Numbered from the stretch's first letter, positions 38,608-51,740 are shown. The stretch is DNA of 64,000 nucleotides from Mycobacterium parmense (GCF_010730575.1 NZ_AP022614.1:248001-312000), one strand, 5' to 3'. The notes: generated by a model from the sequence alone, not told the origin. Numbers and translations are program-made.

Positions 38608-39253
38608 CGTCTTCGACTGTTCCGACGCCGACCAGCGTTCGCTGGGAATCGCCTCGGCGGTCAGCGCGCTCAAAAGCGGCCGGCTTGTCGTCATGCCGAC
38701 GGACACTGTGTACGGCATCGGCGCCGACGCCTTCGACAGCGCCGCGGTGACGGCGCTGTTGGCCGCCAAGGGCCGCGGCCGCGACATGCCGGTGGGCGTG
38801 CTGGTCGGCTCCTGGCACACCATCGAGGGCCTGGTCTACACGATGCCCGACGGCGCCCACGACCTGATCCGCGCGTTCTGGCCGGGCGCATTGAGCCTGG
38901 TGGTCACGCAGGCGCCGTCGTTGCGATGGGACCTCGGCGACGCGCGCGGCACCGTGATGCTGCGAATGCCGTTGCACCCGGTCGCGATCGAGTTGCTCCG
39001 CGAGGTGGGCCCCATGGCCGTTTCCAGCGCCAACATCTCCGGCCGCCCCCCCGCGGTGGACGCCGCCGAAGCGCGTGAGCAGCTGGGCGATGTCGTCGAC
39101 GTCTATCTCGACGCAGGGCCGTCGCAGCAGGGAGCCGCCTCCACGATCGTCGACCTGACCGGTGCCGCTCCCCGCATCCTGCGGGCGGGCCCGGTGAGCG
39201 CGGAGCGGATCGCCGAAGTCCTCGGCGTCGAGCCGGGAAGCCTCATCGCCTAG
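38600..39253 (+). CDS. Threonylcarbamoyl-AMP synthase (TsaC/Sua5; Rv1301-like)
   Basis: 217-aa YrdC-domain protein. It makes the threonylcarbamoyl-AMP used for the t6A modification at position 37 of ANN-decoding tRNAs. Characteristic RLVVMPTDTVYGIGADA and SSANISGRPP motifs are present. It is the short TsaC form without the Sua5 C-terminal domain. The GTG start lies inside prmC. Confidence 0.93.
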   Translation: MTDVFDCSDADQRSLGIASAVSALKSGRLVVMPTDTVYGIGADAFDSAAVTALLAAKGRGRDMPVGVLVGSWHTIEGLVYTMPDGAHDLIRAFWPGALSLVVTQAPSLRWDLGDARGTVMLRMPLHPVAIELLREVGPMAVSSANISGRPPAVDAAEAREQLGDVVDVYLDAGPSQQGAASTIVDLTGAAPRILRAGPVSAERIAEVLGVEPGSLIA

Positions 39254-39294
39254 CGCCGTTGCGGCGGCGGCGCGGTTGATCAGGTCTCAGGTTG

Positions 39295-40515
39295 GTGCAG
39301 TACGGTCTCGTGGTGTCCAGCGACGTGACCAGCCTTGCCGGTGGTTTGTTCGCCCTCTCCGATCGCGGCGCCGGCGTACCACTGCGGGAACTCGCGCTGG
39401 TGGGGCTCACCGCGGCGATCGTCACCTACTTCGCAACCGGACCCGTGCGGGTGCTCGCCACCCGCCTGGGTGCGGTGGCCTACCCGCGCGAGCGCGACGT
39501 GCACGTGACCCCCACACCGCGGATGGGCGGGCTGGCGATGTTCCTCGGCGTCGTCTCCGCGGTGTTCGTCGCATCCGAGCTCCCGGCACTCACCCGGGGG
39601 TTCGTGTACTCGACGGGCATGCCCGCGGTGCTGGTGGCGGGCGCGGTGATCATGGGCATCGGACTCATCGACGACCGTTGGGGCCTGGACGCTTTGACCA
39701 AGTTCGCGGGCCAGATCACCGCGGCCAGCGTGCTGGTCACGATGGGGGTCGCCTGGAGCGTCCTGTACATCCCGATCGGCGGCGTCGGCACCATCGTGCT
39801 GGACCAGGCCTCGTCCATCCTGCTCACGCTGGCGTTGACGGTGTCGATCGTCAACGCGATGAACTTCGTCGACGGGCTCGACGGGCTCGCCGCGGGGCTC
39901 GGCCTCATCACCGCCATGGCGATCTGCATGTTCTCGGTCGGCCTGCTTCGCGACCACGGCGGCGACGTGCTGTTCTATCCGCCCGCCGTCATCTCGGTGG
40001 TGCTCGCGGGCGCCTGTTTGGGCTTCCTGCCGCACAACTTTCACCGCGCGAAGATCTTCATGGGGGATTCCGGCTCGATGCTGATCGGCTTGATGCTCGC
40101 CGCGGCCTCGACGACCGCGGCGGGCCCGGTCTCCCAGAACGCCTACGGCGCTCGCGACGTGTTTGCCCTGCTGTCGCCGTTTCTACTGGTTGTGGCCGTC
40201 ATGTTCGTGCCGATGCTCGATCTGTTGTTGGCGATCGTGCGCCGCACCCGGGCGGGCCGCAGCGCCTTCACCCCGGACAAGATGCACCTGCACCACCGGT
40301 TGCTGCAGATCGGTCATTCACACCGGCGGGTGGTGCTGCTGATCTATCTGTGGGTGGGCATCGTCGCGTTCGGGGCGGCGAGTTCCATCTTCTTCAATCC
40401 CCGCGACACCGCCGCCGTGATGCTGGGCGCGATCGTGGTCGCCGGCGTGGTCACGGCCATCCCACTCCTGCGCCGGCGCGACGACTACGGGGACGAACAC
40501 TACGACGCTCAGTAG
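39295..40515 (+). CDS. wecA: Undecaprenyl-phosphate GlcNAc-1-phosphate transferase (WecA/Rfe)
   Basis: 406-aa polytopic membrane enzyme that transfers GlcNAc-1-P to decaprenyl phosphate, first step of the linker unit joining arabinogalactan to peptidoglycan. The GTG giving MQYGLVVSSDV lines up with Rv1302. Conserved family motifs: GLIDDRWGLD (Mg2+-binding Asp pair), NFVDGLDGLA, GFLPHNFHRAKIFMGDSGS and the HLHHRLLQIGHSHRR loop. About eleven hydrophobic segments. Confidence 0.95.
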   Translation: MQYGLVVSSDVTSLAGGLFALSDRGAGVPLRELALVGLTAAIVTYFATGPVRVLATRLGAVAYPRERDVHVTPTPRMGGLAMFLGVVSAVFVASELPALTRGFVYSTGMPAVLVAGAVIMGIGLIDDRWGLDALTKFAGQITAASVLVTMGVAWSVLYIPIGGVGTIVLDQASSILLTLALTVSIVNAMNFVDGLDGLAAGLGLITAMAICMFSVGLLRDHGGDVLFYPPAVISVVLAGACLGFLPHNFHRAKIFMGDSGSMLIGLMLAAASTTAAGPVSQNAYGARDVFALLSPFLLVVAVMFVPMLDLLLAIVRRTRAGRSAFTPDKMHLHHRLLQIGHSHRRVVLLIYLWVGIVAFGAASSIFFNPRDTAAVMLGAIVVAGVVTAIPLLRRRDDYGDEHYDAQ

Positions 40516-40739
40516 TAGTGATCTCGATCATATGATACGGTGCAGGTAGAAGCCCGAAAAGCCCCGCGGGTCGCCGGGCGACCGGCCCATCGAACGTTGA
40601 TCCGATTGCACCGGTTTCAGACCGATGCAAGCAGGGCTACCCCTTGGGTGATTCGGGTGTGACGTGCGATACGCTCGGCGGGCCACCGATCAGTCGGTCG
40701 GAAGGTTCCCGTTCCATCAACCTGGATTGAGGTGCTGCA
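40516..40739 (+). promoter_or_regulatory. ATP synthase operon control region
   Basis: A 224-bp gap before the nine-gene atp operon with no coding sequence. A good -10 hexamer TATGAT is at 40531-40536, without a clear -35 box, as is common in mycobacteria. Starting there, the leader would be about 200 nt and contains a small inverted repeat (GGTCG/CGACC). A second weaker TACGCT -10-like hexamer lies around 40670. Confidence 0.4.
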
Positions 40740-41202
40740 GTGACGACACCAGCGCAGGACGCGCCGTTGGTGTTTCCCTCTGTTGCTTTCCGACCGGTTC
40801 GGCTTTTGGCAATCAGCGTCGGCATTACCGCGCTGGCGATCTTGGCCGCGGGATTGTCCGGTCGCCTCATGCTCGGGGTGTTCTTCGGCGTCGGTTTGCT
40901 CCTGGGTTTGCTCAACGCGATCCTGGTGCGGCGCTCGGTCGAATCGATTACCGCGCGGACACATCCGCTGAAAAAGTCGATGGCGATCAACTCGGCGACC
41001 CGGCTGGCGATCATCACCGTCGCCGGGCTGGTCATCGCCTTCGTTTTCCGGCCCGCCGGATTGGGTGTGTTGTTCGGGCTGGCGCTCTTCCAGGTGATCC
41101 TGGTCCTGTCGACCGCGTTACCGGTATGGAAGAAGCTGCGCACCGGCGATCACCTGACCTCGGCGGGAACGGCGGCAGGCACGGGAGAGGGGACCTCCGG
41201 CG

Positions 41203-41210
<8 letters not shown>
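40740..41210 (+). CDS. AtpI-like ATP synthase assembly/accessory protein (Rv1303-like)
   Basis: 156-aa membrane protein with about four hydrophobic helices ([73 protein letters not shown]). Position at the head of the atp operon and size match the UncI/AtpI family, which assists c-ring assembly or ion supply. GTG start; the end overlaps atpB. Confidence 0.85.
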
Positions 41211-42299
<1,089 letters not shown>

Positions 42300-42308
42300 T
42301 TCGCTGTG

Positions 42309-42833
42309 ATGGGTGACGCGAGCCGCAGCGTTCTGGCGTCCAGCCAGGTGGTTGCAGAGGGAGGCAACAACTTCCTCGTCCCTAACGGCACGTTCTTCTT
42401 CGTGCTGGCAATCTTCCTGATCGTGCTGGCCGTCATCGGCACGTTCGTCGTGCCGCCGGTGCTACGGGTCATGCGCGAGCGCGACGCCATGGTCGCCAAG
42501 ACCGCTGCCGACAACAAGAAGGCGGCCGAGCAGTTCGAAGCCGCTCAGGCTGATTACGAGAAGGCCATGACGGAGGCCCGGGTGCAGGCGTCGTCGGCAC
42601 GCGACAACGCCCGGGCGGAAGGCCGTAAAGTTATCGAGGACGCGCGCGCCCGTGCCGAGCAAGAAGTGATGTCGACGTTGCAGCTGGCCGCCGAAGACTT
42701 GAAGCGGGAAAGGGACGCCGTGGAATTGGATCTGCGCGCCAACGTGGCGGGCATGGCGGCGACGCTGGCCAGCCGCATCCTCGGCGTGGACGTCGCCCCC
42801 GTCACCTCCTCGACCGGGACGGCCGGACGGTAA
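42309..42833 (+). CDS. atpF: ATP synthase Fo subunit b
   Basis: 174-aa peripheral-stalk subunit: an N-terminal membrane helix ([22 protein letters not shown], about 25-47) and a long charged coiled coil ([20 protein letters not shown] onward). The ATG at 42309 was chosen by similarity; a GTG immediately before it is equally possible. The Shine-Dalgarno is weak, and translation may be coupled to atpE, 9 nt upstream. Confidence 0.92.
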   Translation: MGDASRSVLASSQVVAEGGNNFLVPNGTFFFVLAIFLIVLAVIGTFVVPPVLRVMRERDAMVAKTAADNKKAAEQFEAAQADYEKAMTEARVQASSARDNARAEGRKVIEDARARAEQEVMSTLQLAAEDLKRERDAVELDLRANVAGMAATLASRILGVDVAPVTSSTGTAGR

Positions 42834-42839
42834 TCACGC

Positions 42840-44180
42840 ATGTCGACATTCATCGGACAGTTGGTGGGTTTCGCCGTCATCGTCTTCCTGGTGGTCCGTT
42901 ATGTCGTGCCGCCGGTGCGTCGTTTGATGGCAGCCCGCCAGGACGCGGTACGTCAGCAGCTCGAGGAGTCGGCCAAGGCGGCCGACCGGCTGACGGAGTC
43001 GACCACGGCCCACAGCCGGGCCGTCGAGGCGGCCGCGTCGGAGGCGGAAAGCGTCGTCGAAGAGGCCAAGTCCGACGCGGCGCGCATCACCGAGCAAATG
43101 CAGGCCCAGGCCGCCGCGGACGCGGAACGCATCAAAGCGCAGGGGGCCCGCCAGGTCGACATGCTGCGGGCGCAGCTCAGTCGCCAGCTTCGCCTGGAAC
43201 TCGGCCACGAAGCCGTGCGCCAAGCGCGAGAGTTGGTGAGCAATTACGTCGCCGACGACGCTCAGCGCTCGTCCACCGTCGATCGGTTCCTGGACGAGCT
43301 CGATGCCATGGCGCCGGCGTCCGCCGACGTCGAGTACCCGGTGATGGAGAGGATGCGATCGGCCAGCCGGCGCGCACTCGCCAACCTGGCGAACCAACTC
43401 AGCGCCACCGCCGAGGACCTGGACAACAAGGCGCTGGCCACGATGTCCGGTGAGCTGGCCACCGTCGCCAAGACGCTGGACCGCGAGATGGTCGTCACCC
43501 GTTATCTCACTGTGCCGGCTGAAGATTCGGAGCCCCGCGTCCGGTTGCTCGAGCGGTTGTTCTCCGGCAAGGTCAGCGACGCCACCCTCGCCGTGCTGCG
43601 CTCAGCCGTCTGCGAACACTGGTCCGCGAACTCCGATCTGGTCGATGCCCTCGAGCACATGTCGCGGCTGGCCTTGCTCATCGTCGCCGAGCGCGAGGAC
43701 TCCGTCGGTGAGGTCGAGGAGCAGTTGTTCCGGTTCTCCCGCGTTCTCGACGGCCAGCCCCGGCTCGCAATCCTATTGGGCGACTACGCGACTCCCGCCG
43801 AATCACGAGTGAAGTTACTGCGCAAGGTGCTTGACGACGCGAGCGGCCGGGTCAACCCGATCGTCACGGCGCTGCTGTCGCAGACCATCGAGCTGCTGCG
43901 GGGTGAGCCGGCCGAAGAGGCCGTGCAGCTCCTGGCCGAGATCGCGGTGGCCCGCCGGGGCGAGGTGGTCGGACAGGTCAGCGCGGCAGCCGAACTCAGC
44001 GACGAGCAGCGCACCCGGCTCACCGAAGTGCTCAGCCGCATCTACGGCCATCCGGTGACGGTTCATCTGCAGATCGAGCCCGAATTGCTGGGCGGGCTGT
44101 TGATCGCGGTGGCCGACGAGGTGATCGACGGGACGCTCGCGTCTCGGCTGGCCGCGGCTGCGGCGCAGTTGCCCGACTGA
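42840..44180 (+). CDS. atpH: ATP synthase fused b'-delta subunit
   Basis: 446-aa fusion characteristic of mycobacteria: a b-type membrane anchor ([19 protein letters not shown]) and coiled coil (1-165), followed by a delta (OSCP) domain from about 275 ([22 protein letters not shown]) to the end. It works with separate subunit b as the peripheral stalk holding F1. Length matches the 446-aa M. tuberculosis protein. ATG 6 nt after atpF. Confidence 0.95.
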   Translation: MSTFIGQLVGFAVIVFLVVRYVVPPVRRLMAARQDAVRQQLEESAKAADRLTESTTAHSRAVEAAASEAESVVEEAKSDAARITEQMQAQAAADAERIKAQGARQVDMLRAQLSRQLRLELGHEAVRQARELVSNYVADDAQRSSTVDRFLDELDAMAPASADVEYPVMERMRSASRRALANLANQLSATAEDLDNKALATMSGELATVAKTLDREMVVTRYLTVPAEDSEPRVRLLERLFSGKVSDATLAVLRSAVCEHWSANSDLVDALEHMSRLALLIVAEREDSVGEVEEQLFRFSRVLDGQPRLAILLGDYATPAESRVKLLRKVLDDASGRVNPIVTALLSQTIELLRGEPAEEAVQLLAEIAVARRGEVVGQVSAAAELSDEQRTRLTEVLSRIYGHPVTVHLQIEPELLGGLLIAVADEVIDGTLASRLAAAAAQLPD

Positions 44181-44245
44181 CACACATCAGCGACCCACGA
44201 CCCATCAAAGACCCACGCGAAAGACAAGTAGGAAGACGAAGATCC

Positions 44246-45916
44246 ATGGCCGAGTTGACAATCTCCGCTGAAGCCATCCAGAGCGCCATCGAGGAATACG
44301 TTGATTCCTTCACCTCCGACACCTCGCGGGAGGAAGTCGGAACGGTCATCGAGGCCGGGGACGGCATCGCCTACGTCGAAGGCCTGCCGTCCGTGATGAC
44401 GCAGGAGTTGCTGGAGTTTCCCGGTGGTGTGCTCGGCGTGGCGCTCAACCTCGACGAGCACAGCATCGGCGCGGTCATCCTGGGCGATTTCGAGACGATC
44501 CAGCAGGGCCAGCAGGTCAAGCGGACGGGTGAGGTCCTGTCGGTTCCGGTCGGCGACGGCTTCCTCGGCCGCGTGGTCAATCCCCTCGGGCACCCGATCG
44601 ACGGACGCGGCGACATCGACACCGACATCCGGCGCGCGCTGGAGATCCAGGCGCCGTCGGTGGTGCAGCGGCAAAGCGTCAGCGAGCCGCTGCAGACCGG
44701 CATCAAGGCCATCGACGCCATGACCCCGATCGGGCGCGGCCAGCGGCAGCTGATCATCGGCGACCGCAAGACCGGCAAGACCGCGGTGTGCGTCGACACC
44801 ATCCTCAACCAGCGCGAGAACTGGGAGTCCGGCGACGAACGCAAGCAGGTGCGCTGCGTCTACGTGGCCATCGGGCAGAAGGGCACGACCATCGCGTCGG
44901 TCCGCCGTGCGCTCGAGGAGGGCGGGGCGATGGACTACACCACCATCGTCGCGGCGCCCGCATCCGACTCCGCCGGCTTCAAATGGCTTGCGCCGTACAC
45001 CGGTTCGGCCATCGCCCAGCACTGGATGTACGACGGCAAGCACGTGCTGATCGTCTTCGACGACCTGAGCAAGCAGGCCGAGGCGTACCGCGCGATCTCG
45101 CTGTTGCTGCGCCGCCCGCCCGGTCGCGAGGCGTACCCGGGCGACGTGTTCTACCTGCATTCGCGGCTGCTGGAGCGCTGCGCCAAGCTGTCCGACGAGC
45201 TCGGCGGCGGCTCGCTGACCGGTCTGCCGATCATCGAGACCAAAGCCAACGACATCTCGGCCTACATCCCCACCAACGTCATCTCGATCACCGACGGGCA
45301 GTGCTTCCTGGAGTCCGACCTGTTCAACCAGGGTGTCCGCCCGGCCATCAACGTCGGTGTCTCGGTGTCGCGCGTCGGTGGTGCGGCGCAGATCAAGGCG
45401 ATGAAAGAGGTAGCGGGAAGCCTCCGCCTGGACCTGTCGCAATACCGCGAGCTGGAGTCGTTCGCGGCCTTCGCGTCGGACCTCGACGCCACCTCCAAGG
45501 CGCAGCTGGAGCGTGGCGAGCGGCTGGTCGAGCTGCTCAAGCAACCGCAGTATCAGCCGATGCCCGTTGAGGAGCAGGTGGTTTCGATCTTCCTGGGCAC
45601 CGGCGGCCATCTGGACTCCGTGCCCGTGGAGGACGTCAGGCGCTTCGAGACCGAGTTGCTCGACCACATGCGCGCCTCCGAGGAGAAGTTCCTGGCCGGG
45701 ATTCGCGACACCAAGAAGATCGACGAAGAAGCCCAGGACCGGCTCACGGAGATCATCAAGAAGTTCAAGAAGGGCTTCGCGGCCAGCGGCGGTGGATCGG
45801 TGGTGCCCGACGAGCACGTCGAAGCCATGGACGAAGAGGAACTGGGCAAGGAGTCGGTGCAAGTCAAGAAGGAAAAGCCGAAGGAACAGAAGGACGCCAA
45901 GAAGGACAAGAAGTAG
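44246..45916 (+). CDS. atpA: ATP synthase F1 subunit alpha
   Basis: 556-aa non-catalytic nucleotide-binding subunit. Walker [10 protein letters not shown] with Lys178. It carries the mycobacterial C-terminal extension (after about residue 512, [20 protein letters not shown]) implicated in blocking ATP hydrolysis. The final 25 residues are strongly lysine/glutamate-rich ([17 protein letters not shown]), making the protein about 7 residues longer than that of M. tuberculosis. Confidence 0.96.
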   Translation: MAELTISAEAIQSAIEEYVDSFTSDTSREEVGTVIEAGDGIAYVEGLPSVMTQELLEFPGGVLGVALNLDEHSIGAVILGDFETIQQGQQVKRTGEVLSVPVGDGFLGRVVNPLGHPIDGRGDIDTDIRRALEIQAPSVVQRQSVSEPLQTGIKAIDAMTPIGRGQRQLIIGDRKTGKTAVCVDTILNQRENWESGDERKQVRCVYVAIGQKGTTIASVRRALEEGGAMDYTTIVAAPASDSAGFKWLAPYTGSAIAQHWMYDGKHVLIVFDDLSKQAEAYRAISLLLRRPPGREAYPGDVFYLHSRLLERCAKLSDELGGGSLTGLPIIETKANDISAYIPTNVISITDGQCFLESDLFNQGVRPAINVGVSVSRVGGAAQIKAMKEVAGSLRLDLSQYRELESFAAFASDLDATSKAQLERGERLVELLKQPQYQPMPVEEQVVSIFLGTGGHLDSVPVEDVRRFETELLDHMRASEEKFLAGIRDTKKIDEEAQDRLTEIIKKFKKGFAASGGGSVVPDEHVEAMDEEELGKESVQVKKEKPKEQKDAKKDKK

Positions 45917-45922
45917 TTCAAG

Positions 45923-46840
45923 ATGGCTGCCACACTTCGCGAATTGCGCGGCCGGATACGTTCGGCGGGGTCGATCAAGAAGATCACCAAAGCGCAGGAA
46001 ATGATCGCCACATCGCGCATCGGCAAGGCGCAGGCCCGGCTGGACGCCGCACGGCCTTACGCGTTTCAGATCACCGCGATGCTGACCACCCTGTCGGCCG
46101 AAGCGGCGCTGGACCACCCGCTGCTGGTCGAGCGACCGGAGCCCAAGCGGGCCGGCGTCTTGGTGGTGTCGTCCGACCGTGGCCTGTGCGGTGCATACAA
46201 CTCCGGCATCTTCCGTCGGTCCGAGGAGCTGTTCTCCCTGCTCAGGGAGGAAGGCAAGACGCCGGTGCTCTACACCGTCGGCCGAAAGGCGCAGAACTAC
46301 TTCAGGTTCCGCAACTGGGATATCAGCGAATCATGGACCGGCTTCTCCGAGCAACCGACGTATGAGAACGCGGCGGAGATCGCCAGCACCTTGGTCGACA
46401 CCTTCATGCAGGGTGTCGGTGACGGCGACGACGAGCAGTCGGGGGACGACGAGGGCGTCGACGAATTGCACATCGTCTATTCGGAGTTCAAGTCGATGAT
46501 GTCGCAGTCGTCCGTGGCGCACCGCATCGCCCCGCTGGTCGTGGAGTACGTCGAAGACACCAATGAGCTTCACACCCTGTACTCGTTCGAGCCGGACGCC
46601 ACAACGCTTTTCGATGCGCTGCTGCCGCGGTACATCACGACTCGCGTCTATGCGGCCCTGCTCGAATCCGCGGCATCGGAGCTGGCCTCGCGCCAGCGGG
46701 CGATGAAGTCCGCCACCGACAACGCCGACGACCTGATCAAAGAACTCACCCTGATGGCGAACCGGGAGCGCCAGGCTCAAATCACCCAGGAGATCAGCGA
46801 AATCGTCGGCGGCGCAAACGCGCTCGCCGGCGCCAAGTAG
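45923..46840 (+). CDS. atpG: ATP synthase F1 subunit gamma
   Basis: 305-aa central-stalk rotor. N- and C-terminal coiled-coil helices ([40 protein letters not shown]) flank the Rossmann-like body. The mycobacterium-specific loop insertion is present and acidic ([15 protein letters not shown], about 165-179); it contributes to suppressed ATP hydrolysis in the genus. ATG 6 nt after atpA. Confidence 0.95.
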   Translation: MAATLRELRGRIRSAGSIKKITKAQEMIATSRIGKAQARLDAARPYAFQITAMLTTLSAEAALDHPLLVERPEPKRAGVLVVSSDRGLCGAYNSGIFRRSEELFSLLREEGKTPVLYTVGRKAQNYFRFRNWDISESWTGFSEQPTYENAAEIASTLVDTFMQGVGDGDDEQSGDDEGVDELHIVYSEFKSMMSQSSVAHRIAPLVVEYVEDTNELHTLYSFEPDATTLFDALLPRYITTRVYAALLESAASELASRQRAMKSATDNADDLIKELTLMANRERQAQITQEISEIVGGANALAGAK

Positions 46841-48328
<1,488 letters not shown>

Positions 48329-48352
48329 GGCTGAGTCGAAAGTTGCTGTGAG

Positions 48353-48718
48353 ATGGCCGAATTGAATGTCGAGATCGTCGCCGTCGACCGCAAGATCTGG
48401 TCGGGGGAGGCAACGTTCCTGTTCACCCGCACCACGGTCGGCGAGATCGGCATTCTGCCGCGCCACATCCCGCTGGTAGCCCAACTGGTCGACGACGCCA
48501 TGGTGCGCGTCGAGCGGGAGGGCGAGGACGATCTGCGGATCGCGGTGGACGGCGGATTCCTTTCGGTCACCGAGGAGAGCGTCAGCATCCTCGCCGAGTC
48601 GGCCGAGTTCGCTTCGGAGGTCGACGAGGCTGCGGCCCGTGAGGACTCCGAGTCCGACGACCCTCGGGTGGCCGCCAAGGGGCGCGCCAGATTGCGCGCC
48701 GTCGGCGCGATCGACTAA
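48353..48718 (+). CDS. atpC: ATP synthase F1 subunit epsilon
   Basis: 121 aa. Beta-sandwich domain ([36 protein letters not shown]) with a short C-terminal helical part ([22 protein letters not shown]), as in mycobacteria. It completes the complex atpI-B-E-F-H-A-G-D-C. Confidence 0.95.
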   Translation: MAELNVEIVAVDRKIWSGEATFLFTRTTVGEIGILPRHIPLVAQLVDDAMVRVEREGEDDLRIAVDGGFLSVTEESVSILAESAEFASEVDEAAAREDSESDDPRVAAKGRARLRAVGAID

Positions 48719-48724
48719 CTGCCG

Positions 48725-49168
48725 ATGAGCGCGATCATGATCGGCATGGTCGTGCTCGTCGTTGTGTTGGCGACCGCCGTCCTCGGGCTGAGTTACCGGC
48801 TGTGGAAACTCCGCCAGGGCGGGACCGCCGGGATCATGCGGGACATCCCCGCGGTCGGAGGGCACGGCTGGCGGCACGGAGTCATCCGTTATCGCGGCGG
48901 TGAGGCCGCGTTCTACCGGCTGTCCAGCCTCCGATTGTGGCCGGACCGTCGGCTCAGCCGCAGGGGTGTCGAGATCGTGGCGCGGCGCGCGCCCCGCGGC
49001 GACGAATTCGACATCATGACCGACCAGATCGTCGTTCTGGAGCTGCGCGACACCACCCAGGAGCGACGGCCCGGTTACGAGATCGCCTTGGACACCGGTG
49101 CATTGACCGCATTCCTGTCATGGCTGGAATCCCGCCCGTCGCCCCGTGCGCGCCGGCGCAGCGTCTAG
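48725..49168 (+). CDS. DUF2550 membrane-anchored protein (Rv1312-like)
   Basis: 147 aa. One N-terminal membrane helix (IGMVVLVVVLATAVLGLSYRLW), then a compact conserved domain (GHGWRHGVIRYRGGEAAFYR; RRGVEIVARRAP) typical of DUF2550. The function is unknown. Invariably placed after atpC in mycobacteria and 6 nt from it here, so probably co-transcribed with the ATP synthase. Confidence 0.88.
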   Translation: MSAIMIGMVVLVVVLATAVLGLSYRLWKLRQGGTAGIMRDIPAVGGHGWRHGVIRYRGGEAAFYRLSSLRLWPDRRLSRRGVEIVARRAPRGDEFDIMTDQIVVLELRDTTQERRPGYEIALDTGALTAFLSWLESRPSPRARRRSV

Positions 49169-49614
49169 CGGTCGGGCCTTGGCCACGGCGAAATGGTTTG
49201 GCAGCCATAGTCTTCCGGTGCGACATCGCGCATCGTCTGGCTGAACTGCCAGCGGTGCCCGGCCAGATCGGCGACGGTGCATTCCCGCTCCCCGTATTCG
49301 CGGTCGGTGGGCGGCTCCAGCACGGTGGCTCCGGCAGCACGCGCGCGCTCGAACTGGGCGGCGACGTCGTCCACGCGCACCTTTATCTCGTGCGTGACGA
49401 TCGCGGGCCGCGGCGCTTGTCGCTCACCGGCCGCGTCCGCCAGGATCACCGCGCCGTCCGCGCCGACGCTCATCTGCGCGCGGTGGCCGTCACCGATGCG
49501 CGTGCGCTCGGTAAAGCCGAACGCCGTGGTGAGCCAGTCGACCGCCGCTCGCACGTCGGGATAGACGAGCACGGGTATCACCGACACCGGCGGGATCGAC
49601 CGATTGTGTCGCAT
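49165..49614 (-). CDS. VOC family protein (PhnB/bleomycin-resistance-like fold)
   Basis: 149 aa from the ATG giving MRHNRSIPPVSVIPVLVYPD. Begins with the DVRAAVDWLTTAFGF module of PhnB-like VOC proteins and ends AGHRWQFSQT. The metal-ligand pattern is incomplete (no His in the first strand), so it may bind a ligand rather than catalyse. It starts 2 nt after the adenosyltransferase stop, so the two form an operon. M. tuberculosis has the IS1557 transposase Rv1313c here instead. Confidence 0.82.
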   Translation of the reverse strand: MRHNRSIPPVSVIPVLVYPDVRAAVDWLTTAFGFTERTRIGDGHRAQMSVGADGAVILADAAGERQAPRPAIVTHEIKVRVDDVAAQFERARAAGATVLEPPTDREYGERECTVADLAGHRWQFSQTMRDVAPEDYGCQTISPWPRPDR

Positions 49615-49616
49615 CG

Positions 49617-50210
49617 CTACCGCCCGTCGGGCGTTTCTCCCGGTTGCCCCCCGGGGCTCCAGAGCACGTCGCCCTCGGGGTTGGCGGCGCGCGCCAGGAT
49701 GAACAGCAGATCCGACAGGCGGTTGAGGTATTTCGCCGGCAGCACGCTCATGCTCTCCGGTGCGGCGTTCACCGCGGCCCACGCCGAACGCTCCGCCCGT
49801 CGTACCACCGTGCGGGCGACGTGCAGCAACGCCGACAGCGGCGAACCGCCGGGCAGCACAAAGGAGTTCAGCGCCGGTAAGGAATCGTTGTACTCGTCGC
49901 ACCAGCGTTCGAGCCGATCGATGTAGGGCTGCGTCACGCGAAGCGGTGGGTATTGCGGGTTTTCCACCACCGGGGTGGACAGGTCGGCACCGGCGTCGAA
50001 CAAGTCGTTCTGGATCTGCCGCAGCACGCCGGCGAGCGCGTCGCCGGGCTGCCCCAGGGCGATCGCGACGCCGATCGCGGAGTTGGCCTCGTCGCAGTCT
50101 GCGTAGGCCACCAGGCGGGGGTCGTTCTTGGAGACCCGCGAGAAGTCGCTCAAACCGGTGGTTCCGTCGTCACCGGTGCGCGTATAGATGCGGGTCAGGT
50201 GGATTGCCAT
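49617..50210 (-). CDS. Cob(I)alamin adenosyltransferase, PduO type (Rv1314c-like)
   Basis: 197-aa PduO-family enzyme that transfers adenosyl from ATP to cobalamin. ATP-binding TRTGDDGTTGL at the N-terminus and the conserved VLPGGSPLSALLHVARTVVR with RRAER follow the family pattern; KYLNRLSDLLF is the C-terminal signature. The ATG giving MAIHLTRIYTRTG matches M. tuberculosis. Divergent from murA. Confidence 0.93.
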   Translation of the reverse strand: MAIHLTRIYTRTGDDGTTGLSDFSRVSKNDPRLVAYADCDEANSAIGVAIALGQPGDALAGVLRQIQNDLFDAGADLSTPVVENPQYPPLRVTQPYIDRLERWCDEYNDSLPALNSFVLPGGSPLSALLHVARTVVRRAERSAWAAVNAAPESMSVLPAKYLNRLSDLLFILARAANPEGDVLWSPGGQPGETPDGR

Positions 50211-50291
50211 GAGGAAAACGGTACTAGGCGGGTTGGGCATCGAAGGCTCGGCTGACTGACAAGCCGAAACCGCTTCACTAGACTGACGCGG

Positions 50292-51545
50292 GTGGCCGAG
50301 CGATTCGTGGTGACCGGCGGTAACCGGTTATCCGGCGAAGTCGCGGTAGGGGGCGCCAAGAACAGCGTGCTCAAGCTGATGGCCGCGACGCTGTTGGCGG
50401 AGGGCACCAGCACCATCACCAATTGCCCGGACATCCTCGACGTGCCGCTGATGGCTGAGGTGTTGCGCGGTCTGGGCGCCACTGTCGAGCTCGACGGCGA
50501 CGTCGCGCGAATCACGTCGCCCGACGAACCCAAATACGACGCCGACTTCGCCGCGGTGCGGCAGTTCCGGGCCTCGGTGTGCGTCTTGGGGCCGCTGGTC
50601 GGACGGTGCAGGCGGGCCAGGGTCGCCCTCCCGGGCGGCGACGCGATCGGTTCGCGGCCACTGGACATGCACCAAGCCGGCCTGCGCCAGTTGGGCGCAC
50701 AGTGCAACATCGAGCACGGCTGCGTGGTGGCGCAGGCCGACACGCTGCGCGGCGCGGAGATCCAGCTCGAATTCCCGTCCGTGGGGGCCACCGAGAACAT
50801 CTTGATGGCCGCGGTCCTGGCCGACGGCGTCACCACGATCCACAACGCCGCGCGCGAGCCCGACGTGGTCGACCTGTGCATGATGCTCAACCAGATGGGC
50901 GCACAGGTCGAGGGCGCGGGTTCACCGACCATGACCATCACTGGGGTCCCGCGGCTGCACCCGACCGAGCACCGGGTGATCGGGGACCGCATCGTGGCCG
51001 CGACCTGGGGGATCGCCGCCGCGATGACGCGCGGCGACATATCGGTCATGGGGGTTGACCCGGCGCACCTGCAGGTTGTGTTGCACAAACTGCACGACGC
51101 CGGCGCCACCGTGACACAGACGGACACCAGCTTCCGGGTGGTCCAGTACGAGCGGCCGAAAGCCGTGAACGTGGCGACCCTGCCGTTCCCCGGATTTCCC
51201 ACCGATCTGCAACCGATGGCGATCGCGCTGGCGTCCATCGCCGACGGCACGTCGATGATCACGGAAAACGTATTCGAGGCGCGCTTCCGGTTCGTCGAAG
51301 AAATGATCCGGCTCGGTGCCGACGCCCGCACCGACGGCCACCACGCCGTGGTGCGCGGGTTGCCGCAATTGTCGAGCGCCCCGGTGTGGTGTTCGGACAT
51401 CCGGGCCGGTGCCGGTCTGGTCTTGGCGGGGTTGGTGGCCGACGGCGACACCGAGGTCCACGACGTCTTCCACATCGACCGCGGCTACCCGTTGTTCGTC
51501 GAAAACCTGGCGATTTTGGGAGCCGAGATCGAACGGGTACAGTAG
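50292..51545 (+). CDS. murA: UDP-GlcNAc 1-carboxyvinyltransferase
   Basis: 417-aa first committed peptidoglycan enzyme, adding enolpyruvate to UDP-GlcNAc. The catalytic loop reads GGDAIGSRP: Asp117 replaces the usual fosfomycin-target cysteine, as in M. tuberculosis, giving intrinsic fosfomycin resistance. Substrate-binding [10 protein letters not shown] is present. GTG start. The rRNA operon follows on the same strand, the arrangement diagnostic of mycobacterial rrnA. Confidence 0.97.
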   Translation: MAERFVVTGGNRLSGEVAVGGAKNSVLKLMAATLLAEGTSTITNCPDILDVPLMAEVLRGLGATVELDGDVARITSPDEPKYDADFAAVRQFRASVCVLGPLVGRCRRARVALPGGDAIGSRPLDMHQAGLRQLGAQCNIEHGCVVAQADTLRGAEIQLEFPSVGATENILMAAVLADGVTTIHNAAREPDVVDLCMMLNQMGAQVEGAGSPTMTITGVPRLHPTEHRVIGDRIVAATWGIAAAMTRGDISVMGVDPAHLQVVLHKLHDAGATVTQTDTSFRVVQYERPKAVNVATLPFPGFPTDLQPMAIALASIADGTSMITENVFEARFRFVEEMIRLGADARTDGHHAVVRGLPQLSSAPVWCSDIRAGAGLVLAGLVADGDTEVHDVFHIDRGYPLFVENLAILGAEIERVQ

Positions 51546-51602
51546 TCAAAGTCAGTGCCCCACAGGGGCGGTCGCCACACCAGGCGGCCGGCATCCCGGG
51601 CC

Positions 51603-51629
51603 TTGACTCCCTCGCCGGATTGGTACTAG
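51603..51629 (+). promoter_or_regulatory. rRNA promoter P1
   Basis: TTGACT (51603-51608) and TACTAG (51624-51629), 15-nt spacer, just past murA. The surrounding sequence is a near-duplicate of the second promoter 75 nt downstream, including the post -10 GGC-GGGCTGCCCC-like segment. Confidence 0.8.
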
Positions 51630-51677
51630 CCTGGCACGGCTGCCCCGAAGCGGTCATCACGACCACAAAATTGGGGC

Positions 51678-51704
51678 TTGACTCCACTGCCGGGACTGTA
51701 TTAA
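51678..51704 (+). promoter_or_regulatory. rRNA promoter PCL1 (P3 type)
   Basis: TTGACT (51678-51683) and TATTAA (51699-51704), 15-nt spacer, followed by the conserved AGCTGGCAGGGTTGCC segment seen at this mycobacterial promoter. Initiation is expected near 51711, giving a pre-16S leader of about 190 nt. Confidence 0.85.
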
Positions 51705-51740
51705 GCTGGCAGGGTTGCCCCAAAACGGGCGAAACAACAG

